From contig CAUQXI010000018.1 in assembly GCA_963522145.1 (NCBI GenBank), positions 1 to 64,000 of the forward strand: 64,000 bases of DNA, read 5' to 3'. Below are positions 34,904 through 43,557 of this stretch, piece after piece. The DNA comes from Mesorhizobium_B sp963522145 (GTDB taxonomy: Bacteria; Pseudomonadota; Alphaproteobacteria; Rhizobiales; Rhizobiaceae). Position 1 is the first letter of the stretch. Every line of letters starts with the position of its first letter. Position numbers and translations under genes: made by a program. The notes under the pieces were generated by a model. That model had not been told where the DNA came from. It did not search any database and saw only the letters and a list, made by a program, of their open reading frames with translations.

Positions 34904-35865
34904 CGGCCCGCCTCCTGCGCCTGAGCCTGCGCGCGCTGGAAGAGCGCGATCGGCACGACCAGGATCAGCAGCAGGATCACCGCGACGGCCGAGGACACCG
35001 GCCAGTCACGATTGGCGAAGAACTCGTTCCAAAGCGTGCGGCCGATCATCAGCGTCTGCGAACCGCCAAGCAGGTCGGGGATCACGAACTCGCCCACGGC
35101 CGGGATGAACACCAGCAGCGCGCCGGCCACGACGCCTGGGAGTGACAAGGGAAAGGTGATCTTCCAGAACGCGCTCGTCGGCGTGCAGCCCAAGTCCTGC
35201 GCCGCCTCGATCAGCGAATGGTCCATCTTCTCGAGCGAGGCATAAAGCGGCAGAACCATGAAGGGCAGATAGGAATAAACGATGCCGATGAAGATTGCCG
35301 CATGCGTGTTGAGGATGATCAGCGGCTGATCGATCACGCCGAGCCAGAGCAGGAACTGGTTGAGCAGGCCCTCGGGCTTGAGGATGCCGATCCAGGCATA
35401 AACGCGGATCAGGAAGCTCGTCCAGAAGGGCAGGATGACGAGCATCAGGAGTAGCGGTCGGAGGCTCGCGGGCGCACGCGCCATGCCATAGGCGATGGGG
35501 TAGCCAACAAGCAGCGTCAGAACGGTCGAAACGCCCGCGATGACCACGCTGGACACATAGGCGTTGAAGTAAAGCGCATCCTCGGTGAGCCAGACATAGT
35601 TGTCGAAGGAAAGCTCCCACAGGCGCGCGATCCAGCCTGGTGCGCCGCCGGCGCCGTCGAAGACGGGCGTGTAGGGCGGCATGGCGATCGCCGTCTGCGA
35701 AAGCGAAATCTTGAAGACGATCACGAAGGGGATGAGGAAGAACAGCAGCAGCCAGAAATAGGGGACGGCGATCACGAACCGCGAAGCGACCCCGCGGAAA
35801 ACCCGCTGCAAGGTTGACGGGCTTTGCGCATCCGCTTCCGGCCGATCGAGAACGGACTCCGTCAT
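34900..35865 (-). CDS. potH: Putrescine ABC transporter permease PotH
   Basis: A 321-residue inner-membrane permease, six main spans after a cytoplasmic N-terminus of about 30 residues. BPD_transp_1 motifs: IEAAQDLGCTPTSAFWKITF for the ATPase contact, and PAVGEFVIPDLLGGSQTLM, characteristic of PotB/PotH. It starts 4 bp after potG and overlaps potI. The large periplasmic loop between the first two spans (FDGAGGAPGWIARLWELSF) is usual for PotH. Confidence 0.94.
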   Translation of the reverse strand: MTESVLDRPEADAQSPSTLQRVFRGVASRFVIAVPYFWLLLFFLIPFVIVFKISLSQTAIAMPPYTPVFDGAGGAPGWIARLWELSFDNYVWLTEDALYFNAYVSSVVIAGVSTVLTLLVGYPIAYGMARAPASLRPLLLMLVILPFWTSFLIRVYAWIGILKPEGLLNQFLLWLGVIDQPLIILNTHAAIFIGIVYSYLPFMVLPLYASLEKMDHSLIEAAQDLGCTPTSAFWKITFPLSLPGVVAGALLVFIPAVGEFVIPDLLGGSQTLMIGRTLWNEFFANRDWPVSSAVAVILLLILVVPIALFQRAQAQAQEAGR

Positions 35866-35869
35866 GCCG

Positions 35870-37012
35870 TCACCTCGTCAGCACGATGCCGGAATCGGGC
35901 TTGAAGGAGATCCATGCCCGATCGTTCCAGGTCAGTGGCTCCTCCGTCACGCGCTCCCGGTTGAGCTGGCTGGTGCGCACCACGCGGCCGTCAGGCAGGC
36001 GGACATGGTAGAGCGTCATGTCGCCGAGATAGGCGATGTCCCAGATCTCGCCTTCGGCCGCATTGACGCTTTGACCCTCCGGAGGCCGGGCCGAAACCTT
36101 GATCTTTTCGGGGCGCACGGCATACCAGACGGTAGAGCCTGCCGATGTCTCCGTTCCATCCGTCGTCCGGATCGTCATCGCTTCGCCGCTGCGGATGAGT
36201 GTTCCCGCGCCGTTGCGCTCGCCGACAGTGCCCTCGAACAGGTTCACCGTGCCGACAAAATCGGCCACGAAGCGCGAGTTTGGCGCCTCATAGACTTCGG
36301 CCGGTGTCGCGACCTGGCAGACCTCGCCCTTGTCCATGATGGCGATGCGGTCGGCCATGGTCATCGCCTCCTCCTGATCATGCGTCACGACCATGAAGGT
36401 GAGGCCCAGTTCCTGCTGAAGGTCCATCAGCTCGAACTGGGTTTCCTCGCGCAGCTTCTTGTCGAGCGCGCCAAGGGGTTCATCCAGCAGCAGCACCTTC
36501 GGGCGCTTGGCGACCGAGCGAGCAAGCGCCACGCGCTGCCGCTGCCCGCCGGAAAGCTGGTGCGGCTTGCGCCTGGCGAAACCTTCAAGCTTCACAAGCG
36601 CGAGCATTTCGGAAACGCGTGCGGCGATCTCGGCCTTCGGCATCCCCTCCTGCTTGAGGCCAAAGGCGATGTTGTCCTCCACGCTCATATGCGGGAACAG
36701 CGCATAGGACTGGAACATCATGTTGACCGGCCGGCGATAGGGCGGGATGCCGGCAAGATCCTGCCCGTCGAGCAGGATGCGGCCCGAGGTCGGCGTTTCA
36801 AACCCCGCCAGCATGCGCAGCAGTGTGGACTTGCCGCATCCACTCGCACCCAGAAGCGCGAAGAACTCGCGCTCGTAGATGCCGAGTGTAAGGTCGTTCA
36901 CGGCCGTGAAATCGCCGAACCTCTTAGTGACCCCTTCAAAGAGGATGTAGGGGCGGGCCTTGGGGTCGGCCCATGGGGCGAAGCTTCTCCTGATGCTGCC
37001 GAGAGACTTCAT
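35870..37012 (-). CDS. potG: Putrescine ABC transporter ATPase PotG
   Basis: A 380-residue ATPase energising PotHI. Walker A is GASGCGKST near residue 68, the Q-loop follows in MMFQSYALFPHM, signature LSGGQRQRVALARS, Walker B VLLLDEPLGALDKK, and H-loop VTHDQEEAM. A C-terminal TOBE domain (residues about 290-375) follows. The ATG at 37012 gives the usual N-terminus MKSLGSIRRSFAPW; the ribosome binding site is weak. The frame stays open to 37093 but that overlaps potF. Confidence 0.95.
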   Translation of the reverse strand: MKSLGSIRRSFAPWADPKARPYILFEGVTKRFGDFTAVNDLTLGIYEREFFALLGASGCGKSTLLRMLAGFETPTSGRILLDGQDLAGIPPYRRPVNMMFQSYALFPHMSVEDNIAFGLKQEGMPKAEIAARVSEMLALVKLEGFARRKPHQLSGGQRQRVALARSVAKRPKVLLLDEPLGALDKKLREETQFELMDLQQELGLTFMVVTHDQEEAMTMADRIAIMDKGEVCQVATPAEVYEAPNSRFVADFVGTVNLFEGTVGERNGAGTLIRSGEAMTIRTTDGTETSAGSTVWYAVRPEKIKVSARPPEGQSVNAAEGEIWDIAYLGDMTLYHVRLPDGRVVRTSQLNRERVTEEPLTWNDRAWISFKPDSGIVLTR

Positions 37013-37065
37013 CCAACCCCGCCTGCCTTTGCCTGCCCTGACGTCATCGACCTGCTGGCCGGGAG

Positions 37066-38163
37066 TTACTGCCCGGTGACGATCTTGGTCCACGCCCGCG
37101 TGGCGACACGCTGGGTCTTCGGATCGTAGGGCGTCACCGTGAAGAGCTTCTGCAAGGTAGCGTCATCGGGATAGATGGCCGGATCCTTGCCGACCGCCTC
37201 GTCCAGCAGCGGCTGAGAAGCCTTGTTGCCATTCGCATAGAAGACGAAGTTGGAAGCGCGCGCCGCCATTTCGGGCTTCATCATGAAGTTGATGAATTCA
37301 TGCGCTTCGGCGACATGAGGAGCATCGGCCGGAATCGCCATCTGGTCGAACCACATCTGCGCGCCTTCCTTGGGGATGGAGTAGGCGATTTCCACGCCCT
37401 GATCGGCTTCTGCGGCCCGGTCACGTGCCTGAAACAGGTCGCCGGAGAAGCCGACTGCCACGCAGATGTCACCATTGGCGAGCGCGTTGATGAGTTCCGA
37501 GGAGTGGAACTTGCGCACATAGGGGCGGATTTTCAGCATCGCCTCTTCCGCCTTGGCGAAGTCGTCAGGGTTGGTGCTGTTCGGGTCGAGCCCGAGATAA
37601 ACGAGCACGCTCGGAATGATGTCGGTCGGGCTGTCCAGCATGTAAACGCCGCAATCGGCAAGCTTGGACATGTTCTTCTCGTCAAACACGGCCGACCAGC
37701 TGTCGATCACATCGGTGCCCAGCGCTTCCTTCACCTTGCGCTTGTTATAGCCGATGCCTGTGGTGCCCCACATGTAGTTGACGGAGTACTCGTTGCCGGG
37801 ATCGTATTTGGTGGCGCGCTCGGTGATCAGGTCCCACATATTGGACAGGTTGGGCAGCTTGCTCTTGTCGAGCTTCTGGTAGACGCCGGCCTGGATCTGG
37901 CGGGCCATGAAGTAGCTGGTGGGCACGACCACGTCATAGCCGCTGCCGCCGGCAAGAAGCTTGGTTTCGAGAATCTCGTTGGAATCGTAGACGTCGTAGA
38001 CGACCTTGATGCCGGTTTCCTTTGTGAAATCCTGGATGATCGAGTCATCGATGTAGTCCGACCAGTTATAGACATTGACCACCCGATCCTGCGCGGAAGC
38101 AGGAGGTGCAAATGCTGCGGTCAGCGCGAGAAGCGTGGACCAGAGAAGCGTCCTGCGGATCAT
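37066..38163 (-). CDS. potF: Putrescine-binding periplasmic protein PotF
   Basis: Binding protein of 365 residues. Signal peptide to about residue 24 (LTAAFAPPASAQD), then the polyamine-binding fold with NVYNWSDYIDDSIIQDF, YDVVVPTSYFMARQIQAG, WGTTGIGYNKRKV, LDSPTDIIPSVLVYLG and the closing VTPYDPKTQRVATRAWTKI. The YNWSDYID block and the aspartate in LDSPTD line the putrescine site in PotF. AGGAG lies 7 bases before the ATG. It heads potFGHI, 131 bp after the EamA gene on the same strand. Confidence 0.95.
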   Translation of the reverse strand: MIRRTLLWSTLLALTAAFAPPASAQDRVVNVYNWSDYIDDSIIQDFTKETGIKVVYDVYDSNEILETKLLAGGSGYDVVVPTSYFMARQIQAGVYQKLDKSKLPNLSNMWDLITERATKYDPGNEYSVNYMWGTTGIGYNKRKVKEALGTDVIDSWSAVFDEKNMSKLADCGVYMLDSPTDIIPSVLVYLGLDPNSTNPDDFAKAEEAMLKIRPYVRKFHSSELINALANGDICVAVGFSGDLFQARDRAAEADQGVEIAYSIPKEGAQMWFDQMAIPADAPHVAEAHEFINFMMKPEMAARASNFVFYANGNKASQPLLDEAVGKDPAIYPDDATLQKLFTVTPYDPKTQRVATRAWTKIVTGQ

Positions 38164-38294
38164 CCGAAACTCCTGTTCAAAGCTGCGTCCGCAACAATGC
38201 CGCAGCCACCATCATGAAGCCTATTGGCCTTTATGCGACCCGGCAAGCGGCCAGATGATGACGCCGCGGCGTTGCGATATGAACCCGCATCGGC

Positions 38295-39248
38295 TCACTG
38301 CGGATTAGGCATTCCGGTCACGCCGGGACGGCGAGGCCCTGTCTGGCGTCGGACTTCCATACCCAGATGCAGCAGCAGCGCGGCAAACACGATTGCGCCG
38401 CCGACCATTGTTCGAGTCGCCGGAACCTGCCCATGGACAAGCAGAACCCAGACCGGTCCCAGCACCGTTTCCATGGTGCCGAGCAGGGCGGCGATCGCAG
38501 CCGGCACCAGCCGTGCACCTGACGCAAAAAGCGCCAAACCCAAGCCGAGGTTGAGCGCGCCGAAAATCATCAGGATGCCCATGTCTGACGCGCTGACGAG
38601 AAATCGGGGCGCCTGAAACGCTGCAAAGATCGTCGCGATCATCATGCCGAGACAGGTGGCCGGTGTCATGCGCACATGGGAGTAGCGGCGCGTGATCACC
38701 GTCGCCCAGCCGAAGGCAATGGCGATCAGCAGCGCCAACGCATTACCGGTCATCGAGCCGCCGCTGTTGCCGAACGAGTCGGACACCATCACTGCGACGC
38801 CGACGAGAACCGCGCCGATCGAGATCCAGGTAAGCGCGCCCACCTTCTCGCCGAAAAGCAGGAATGCGAAAAGGGCTGCGAGCAACGGCACGCCGGCCTG
38901 CATGAGCACGATGTTCGCTACCGTCGTATAGGCGATCGCCACCACGAACGTGGTTCCTGCCACAGCGAAGCAGATCGCGACGCCCAAGCCCGGAAGGCCC
39001 ATGCTGCGAAAAAGCGCCTTCGTGCCTGCAAACCCATCGCGCCAGAGCATGAAGCCAAGGAGAAAGATCGCTGCCCAGAAGGAGCGCCAGAAAACGAGGG
39101 TCCAGCTCGGAATGCCGTCCAAGAAAAGCGCGATCGTACCGCCTACGCTCCACACCACGGCCGACAGGAACACGAGCAGAGCGCCAAGTCCCTCCCGCGA
39201 CCGGGACGACAGATCTTGTGGATGGGAGGGGGCAAGTGCAGGGCTCAT
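38295..39248 (-). CDS. EamA/DMT-family transporter
   Basis: A 317-residue inner-membrane protein with about ten spans in two EamA repeats (residues about 25-155 and 165-300). Characteristic parts are FLSAVVWSVGGTIALFLDGI, VANIVLMQAGVPLLAALFAF and ALLGTMETVLGPVWVLLVHG. EamA proteins export amino acids or metabolites; the substrate cannot be read from sequence. Start at 39248 (MSPALAPSHPQD) taken over a longer frame to 39398 because the membrane domain begins soon after. It lies before potFGHI on the same strand. Confidence 0.88.
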   Translation of the reverse strand: MSPALAPSHPQDLSSRSREGLGALLVFLSAVVWSVGGTIALFLDGIPSWTLVFWRSFWAAIFLLGFMLWRDGFAGTKALFRSMGLPGLGVAICFAVAGTTFVVAIAYTTVANIVLMQAGVPLLAALFAFLLFGEKVGALTWISIGAVLVGVAVMVSDSFGNSGGSMTGNALALLIAIAFGWATVITRRYSHVRMTPATCLGMMIATIFAAFQAPRFLVSASDMGILMIFGALNLGLGLALFASGARLVPAAIAALLGTMETVLGPVWVLLVHGQVPATRTMVGGAIVFAALLLHLGMEVRRQTGPRRPGVTGMPNPQ

Positions 39249-39491
39249 CGGGGCGCCAGTGGTATGCGGGTAAGGCAAGACCGAATCTTGTCTGAAGACA
39301 CCTGCTTTACCGCGGATGAAGTGCACTGCCCACAGTCCGACCATGCAGCGATTGATCAACGCCGAGCAGGCAGTAAAGCGGCAGCATTGCGCTTCCATCC
39401 CAAGGAACCGGGCAGGCGACAGCCTCCGGCGAAACCATTGTTCTTTAAGCTCTCTTCGTTAGCTTAGCCGAACAGGCTTCAGGCTGCGCAT

Positions 39492-39938
39492 ATGGATATA
39501 ACAGGGTCGAGTACGGCAGGCTCTCCATCAAGGGGCACCCCCTTGGATGCTCCCGATCTCGATCCTTCCAGGGTTGCCGTGATCGGCCGGTCCTCCATCA
39601 CCTGCGTCGTGGTGTCCCGCATCGTCGAGCGGATGGGATTGAAGCCTGTTTCACATCCTCCCGAATTGGCCGCATCCCTGCTGGTCTTACCCTTGCCAGG
39701 TCTTGTGATCCTTGATGGAGGCCTCGACAATCGAGATTGCGATGGGCTCCTGACGCCGCTTCTGGCGGCACGAGGCAATGCCGACCTGTCGCCGGCCGTG
39801 ATCCTGCTTTCCAGTCACAATACAATGAGGCTGGAAGGCCTCCTGAAACGCGTCGTCGACGCCGTCGTGTCCAAGCCGATCACTCCGGAACGGCTGCAAA
39901 CGGCGATTCGTGCTCTCCCTGCCCATGACGCGGCTTAA
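39492..39938 (+). CDS. Receiver-like protein with incomplete acidic pocket
   Basis: A 148-residue protein that threads onto the CheY fold: RVAVIGRSSITCVVVSRIVE (first strand and helix), LVILDGGLDNRD with the phosphoacceptor-like Asp75, VILLSSHN with Ser107/Ser108 at the switch position, and VVSKPIT with the conserved Lys128-Pro. The acidic pair that binds magnesium after strand one is missing (IGRSS instead of DD), so phosphorylation may be lost or atypical. It has no output domain. It lies directly before the puuA-like gene (85-bp gap), which may mean joint expression. My assignment is by pattern only. Confidence 0.65.
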   Translation: MDITGSSTAGSPSRGTPLDAPDLDPSRVAVIGRSSITCVVVSRIVERMGLKPVSHPPELAASLLVLPLPGLVILDGGLDNRDCDGLLTPLLAARGNADLSPAVILLSSHNTMRLEGLLKRVVDAVVSKPITPERLQTAIRALPAHDAA

Positions 39939-40023
39939 CTACCAGCTTGAGTGCGGGGCATGCTTTGCTTCCGCGCGGCGGTCCAGCTATAGTCCGCCGA
40001 TCCGCAATTCTTTCTGGTGATTG

Positions 40024-41457
40024 ATGCCGCTCGCGAAAAAGGAAGCCCGACCGTCGAAGAACGGGGGGCGCCCTCGCACGCCGCCTTTCGTGGAAAGCCT
40101 TCGCGGGGTGAAGGACTGGAAAGAGACCGGCGCCTGGCTCGAATGGCGCGGGATCGAGGACATCGAGTGCATCACACCCGATCAGGCCGGTGTCGCACGC
40201 GGCAAGATGATGCCGTCCAAAAAGTTCACTTCCAACACCTCGCTCGCACTTCCCTCCGCCGTTTTCATGACCACGATCTCGGGCGGCTACCCCGAGAATG
40301 GCAATGGCTTCGCTTATCCGGAAGACGATGGCGACCTGAAGCTCGTGCCCGATCTTTCCACCCTGTGCAGGGTGCCGTGGGAGGACGACCCCACCGCGCA
40401 GGTGATCTGCGATCTCGTGCATCAGGACGGCAGGACGGTGGAGTTCACGCCGCGCAATGTCTTGAAACGAGTCGTCGCTGCTTATGAGAAGCAGGGGCTG
40501 CGGCCGGTCGTAGCCCCTGAGATCGAATTCTACCTGGTGCGCAAGAACCCCGATCCGGATTATCCGCTCGTTCCGCCTGTCGGCCGCTCAGGCAGGCCGA
40601 TCGGCGGCGGCGCCGGCTATTCGATCGCCGGGGTCAACGAGTTCGACGAGCTGATCGACGACATCTACCACTTCTCCGAAGGTCAGGGCCTGGAGATCGA
40701 TACGCTGATCCACGAGGAGGGAGCGGGTCAGCTCGAGATCAACTTGCGCCATGGCGATCCGGTGGAGCTCGCCGATCAGGTGTTCCTGTTCAAGCGCACC
40801 ATCCGGGAAGCGGCACTCAAGCACGGAACCTATGCGACATTCATGGCCAAGCCCATTCAGGGACAGCCTGGCTCCGCGATGCACATCCACCAGTCGGTGA
40901 TCGACATCAAGACGGGTCGCAACGTGTTTTCCGCACCGGATGGCTCCGAAACGGATGACTTCGCCCATTTCCTTGGCGGCATGCAGCGGCATGTGGCGAA
41001 TGCGCTTGTGATGTTCGCCCCCTATGTGAACTCCTATCGCAGGCTGACGCAGGCGGCGTCCGCACCCGTCAACACCAAATGGGGCTACGACAACCGGACC
41101 ACGGCCTTCCGAGTGCCGCGCTCGGACCCCGCCGCGCGCCGCGTGGAGAACCGCATCCCCTCCTCCGATGCCAACTCTTACCTCGCGATGGCGGCCTCAC
41201 TCGCCTGCGGGCTGATCGGTCTCACCCGGCAGATCAGCCCGGACGCACCGGTTCTGACCAGCGCCAACGAGGACGAGATCGACCTGCCGCGCGGGCTCCT
41301 GGAAGCCGTGGATCTCTTCGAGGAGGACGAGGACCTGCGCGCGATGCTGGGCAATTCCTTCGTCTCGACCTACGCCGCGATCAAGCGCGCGGAGTTCGAG
41401 ACCTTCATGGAGGTGATCAGTCCCTGGGAGCGGGAATATCTGCTGCTCAACGTCTGA
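40024..41457 (+). CDS. puuA: Glutamine synthetase family protein, probable gamma-glutamylputrescine synthetase
   Basis: A 477-residue GlnA-fold ligase. It contains the N-terminal beta-grasp (DIECITPDQAGVARGKMMPS), metal-binding EIEFYLVRK, HEEGAGQLEINL, GSAMHIHQSV, and NTKWGYDNRTTAFRVP, matching PuuA-type enzymes that join glutamate to putrescine or other amines rather than ammonia. It lacks the adenylylation-site tyrosine loop of housekeeping GlnA. Context with potFGHI and a PuuB-like oxidase supports putrescine use. The ATG at 40024 follows a TTG by one codon. It lies 8 bp before the oxidase gene. Confidence 0.87.
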   Translation: MPLAKKEARPSKNGGRPRTPPFVESLRGVKDWKETGAWLEWRGIEDIECITPDQAGVARGKMMPSKKFTSNTSLALPSAVFMTTISGGYPENGNGFAYPEDDGDLKLVPDLSTLCRVPWEDDPTAQVICDLVHQDGRTVEFTPRNVLKRVVAAYEKQGLRPVVAPEIEFYLVRKNPDPDYPLVPPVGRSGRPIGGGAGYSIAGVNEFDELIDDIYHFSEGQGLEIDTLIHEEGAGQLEINLRHGDPVELADQVFLFKRTIREAALKHGTYATFMAKPIQGQPGSAMHIHQSVIDIKTGRNVFSAPDGSETDDFAHFLGGMQRHVANALVMFAPYVNSYRRLTQAASAPVNTKWGYDNRTTAFRVPRSDPAARRVENRIPSSDANSYLAMAASLACGLIGLTRQISPDAPVLTSANEDEIDLPRGLLEAVDLFEEDEDLRAMLGNSFVSTYAAIKRAEFETFMEVISPWEREYLLLNV

Positions 41458-41465
41458 CGCAGCGC

Positions 41466-42752
41466 ATGACCTACCAGTCTCCCATCTCGCCCGGCATCTC
41501 CTGGTACGAGGCAACGGCCGGCGAGCGCCCGCGCTACATGCCGCTCGATGGCGACACGCGCGCGGATGTCGCGATCATCGGCGGCGGCTTCACCGGACTG
41601 TCCGCAGCGTTCCACCTCGCCGAGCGCGGCGCGGATGTGGTTCTGCTCGATGGCGCGCGCTTCGGCGACGGCGCATCGGGACGCAATGGCGGACAGCTCG
41701 GCACCGGCCAGCGCGCTTGGGCGGAAGAGCTGGAAGGCGAGCTCGGCTTCACGCGCGCCAAGGCACTGTTCGACCTCGCGGAGGAAGCCAAGGCGCATCT
41801 TCTCGACTTCGCCGACACGCACGGGATCGCGATCGACTACATGCCGGGGCAGCTCTCGGTTGCGCACAGGAAGCGCTACCTCGCCGATTATCATGCCCAC
41901 GCGTCCATCATGCGGGAGCGCTTCGACTATCCGCATATCACCGTCATGGACCGGGCGGAGACGGCTGAGCGGCTCGGCTCGAACCACTATCATGGCGGCA
42001 TCCGCGATACCGGCACAGGGCACATCCATCCGATGCGGCTGGTGATTGGCTCCGCGCGTGCAGCGGTAAAGGCAGGCGCACACCTTCACGAGGAATCGCC
42101 GGTCACGAAGCTTTGGACCGAAGCCGGAAGGGTGAAGCTCCAGACGCCGCGCGGCATCGTTTCGGCTGAAAAGTGCCTGATGGCGGTAAACGCCCATGGC
42201 GGCAACCTCGAGCCGAAGAGCGCCGCGCATGTGATGCCGATCGGCTCCTTTATCGCGGCGACCGCTCCGCTGCCCGCCGATAGTCCGGTGTTGCCGGGTC
42301 GTGAGTCTGTGGACGATTCCCGCTTCGTGGTGCGCTACTTCCGCCGCATGAAGACGGGCGAGCTTCTGTTCGGAGGGCGCGAGGCCTATACGAGCGGCCG
42401 CCCGGCCGATCTGCCCGCGCAGATGCGGCGGCAGATCGCCGAAGTCTATCCCGGTCTCAAGGATATCGAGATCACCCATGCCTGGGGTGGATCGGTCGGC
42501 ATCACGGTGCCGCGCAAGCCCTTCGTGCGCGAGGTGATGCCGAACGTCATCTATGCCGGCGGCTACTCGGGCCATGGCGTGATGCTCTCCAACTTCGCCG
42601 GCCGGCTCTACGCCGAAGCGGTCGCGGGAAATCGCGACCGCCTGAAACTCTTCGAGGAATTGAAGATCCCAGCCTTTCCCGGCGGGCGGCGCTTCCGCGC
42701 ACCCCTGCTCTTTCTAGCGTTGAGCTGGTTTGCCCTGCGCGACCGGATCTAA
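41466..42752 (+). CDS. puuB: FAD-dependent oxidase, probable gamma-glutamylputrescine oxidase
   Basis: A 428-residue DAO-family flavoprotein. The dinucleotide-binding motif VAIIGGGFTGLSAAFHLAER starts near residue 36, followed by ARFGDGASGRNGGQLGTGQR, RDTGTGHIHPMRLVIG, and the C-terminal VIYAGGYSGHGVMLSNFAGR that closes over FAD. PuuB oxidises gamma-glutamylputrescine to the aldehyde with hydrogen peroxide. The ATG at 41466 follows the puuA stop by 8 bp. The later pathway genes puuC and puuD are not adjacent. Confidence 0.88.
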   Translation: MTYQSPISPGISWYEATAGERPRYMPLDGDTRADVAIIGGGFTGLSAAFHLAERGADVVLLDGARFGDGASGRNGGQLGTGQRAWAEELEGELGFTRAKALFDLAEEAKAHLLDFADTHGIAIDYMPGQLSVAHRKRYLADYHAHASIMRERFDYPHITVMDRAETAERLGSNHYHGGIRDTGTGHIHPMRLVIGSARAAVKAGAHLHEESPVTKLWTEAGRVKLQTPRGIVSAEKCLMAVNAHGGNLEPKSAAHVMPIGSFIAATAPLPADSPVLPGRESVDDSRFVVRYFRRMKTGELLFGGREAYTSGRPADLPAQMRRQIAEVYPGLKDIEITHAWGGSVGITVPRKPFVREVMPNVIYAGGYSGHGVMLSNFAGRLYAEAVAGNRDRLKLFEELKIPAFPGGRRFRAPLLFLALSWFALRDRI

Positions 42753-42758
42753 AACCAG

Positions 42759-42782
42759 GAAGGGCGCCGAACGGCGCCCTTC
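42759..42782. terminator. Bidirectional terminator between puuB and doxX genes
   Basis: Perfect 10-bp stem GAAGGGCGCC (42759-42768) and GGCGCCCTTC (42773-42782), loop GAAC, between two convergent genes, 7 bp after one stop. Confidence 0.75.
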
Positions 42783-42804
42783 TCATGTCAGCTGCCGGCT
42801 TGGT

Positions 42805-43194
42805 TCAGCGCTTGTCGACGCTGAGTGCGCCCGGTCCGGCGAAGAAGAGGTAGAGGAAAACGAAGCAGAACAGGATGGCTGCATCGCCGCCGTTCAGGAC
42901 GGGATAGAAGTTCTGTGGCGCGTGCATCATGAAATAGGCGAACGCCATCAGGCCGCTCAGCACAAAGGCGACCGGCCGTGTCAGGAACCCGACCAGGACC
43001 AGGATGCCACCGACGATTTCGAGGACGGAGGCCACGAGCAGAAGCGGCGGCAGGCTGCCATCGGCCTGAAGATAGGGGAACGGCGCCGGAAAGGAGAGGA
43101 GCTTCTGCGTGCCATGCGCGATGAAGAGCAGCGCTGTGATGATACGAAGCGCGGCAAGCGCGTAAGGCGAGTAAACGGAAAAACGATCGAACAC
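42805..43194 (-). CDS. DoxX family membrane protein
   Basis: A 129-residue inner-membrane protein with four spans of the DoxX/DoxD type (RIITALLFIAHGTQKLLSFP, VASVLEIVGGILVLVGFLTR, SGLMAFAYFMMHAPQNFYPV, FCFVFLYLFFAGPG). Members are linked to thiosulfate-quinone or redox processes, but for this subgroup the role is unknown. The GTG at 43194 (VFDRFSVYSPYALA) with GGAG 11 bases upstream is chosen; a longer frame to 43284 carries no homology. Confidence 0.85.
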   Translation of the reverse strand: MFDRFSVYSPYALAALRIITALLFIAHGTQKLLSFPAPFPYLQADGSLPPLLLVASVLEIVGGILVLVGFLTRPVAFVLSGLMAFAYFMMHAPQNFYPVLNGGDAAILFCFVFLYLFFAGPGALSVDKR

Positions 43195-43557
43195 GGGTGC
43201 TGGCTCTCCTGAAAATGATGGTGAGCGACACTGTTCCCTTTGCCGCCAGCACACAAGGCGCGCGAGGACGAACGCTCTGTTCACATACGGATCAAGCGAC
43301 CAGCAAGAGCGGCATCGCAGCCCGAGAGTGCTTGTGCCTCATGGCGCATGAGTGATCGATGACAGACGGTTCGTTCATGCGCCGATCCTTGCGGACGGTG
43401 GCGCCATTCATTAGGTTCCGCGCCGCAAGGCGAGAAGCCGCCGAGCGGGCACTTCCACATTGTCGTAATGCGGCGCCGAAGCACTGGTAATTCTTGAGTC
43501 GATTCGATGGCGGGCAGCAGAAGCCGCGTCCATCCGGTGAACCCTGCAGGGCAGAAC
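43195..43557. other. Intergenic region between doxX and zwf genes
   Basis: 363 bases between divergent genes. It must hold both promoters, but I see no convincing -35/-10 pair, hairpin or small gene. Confidence 0.6.
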
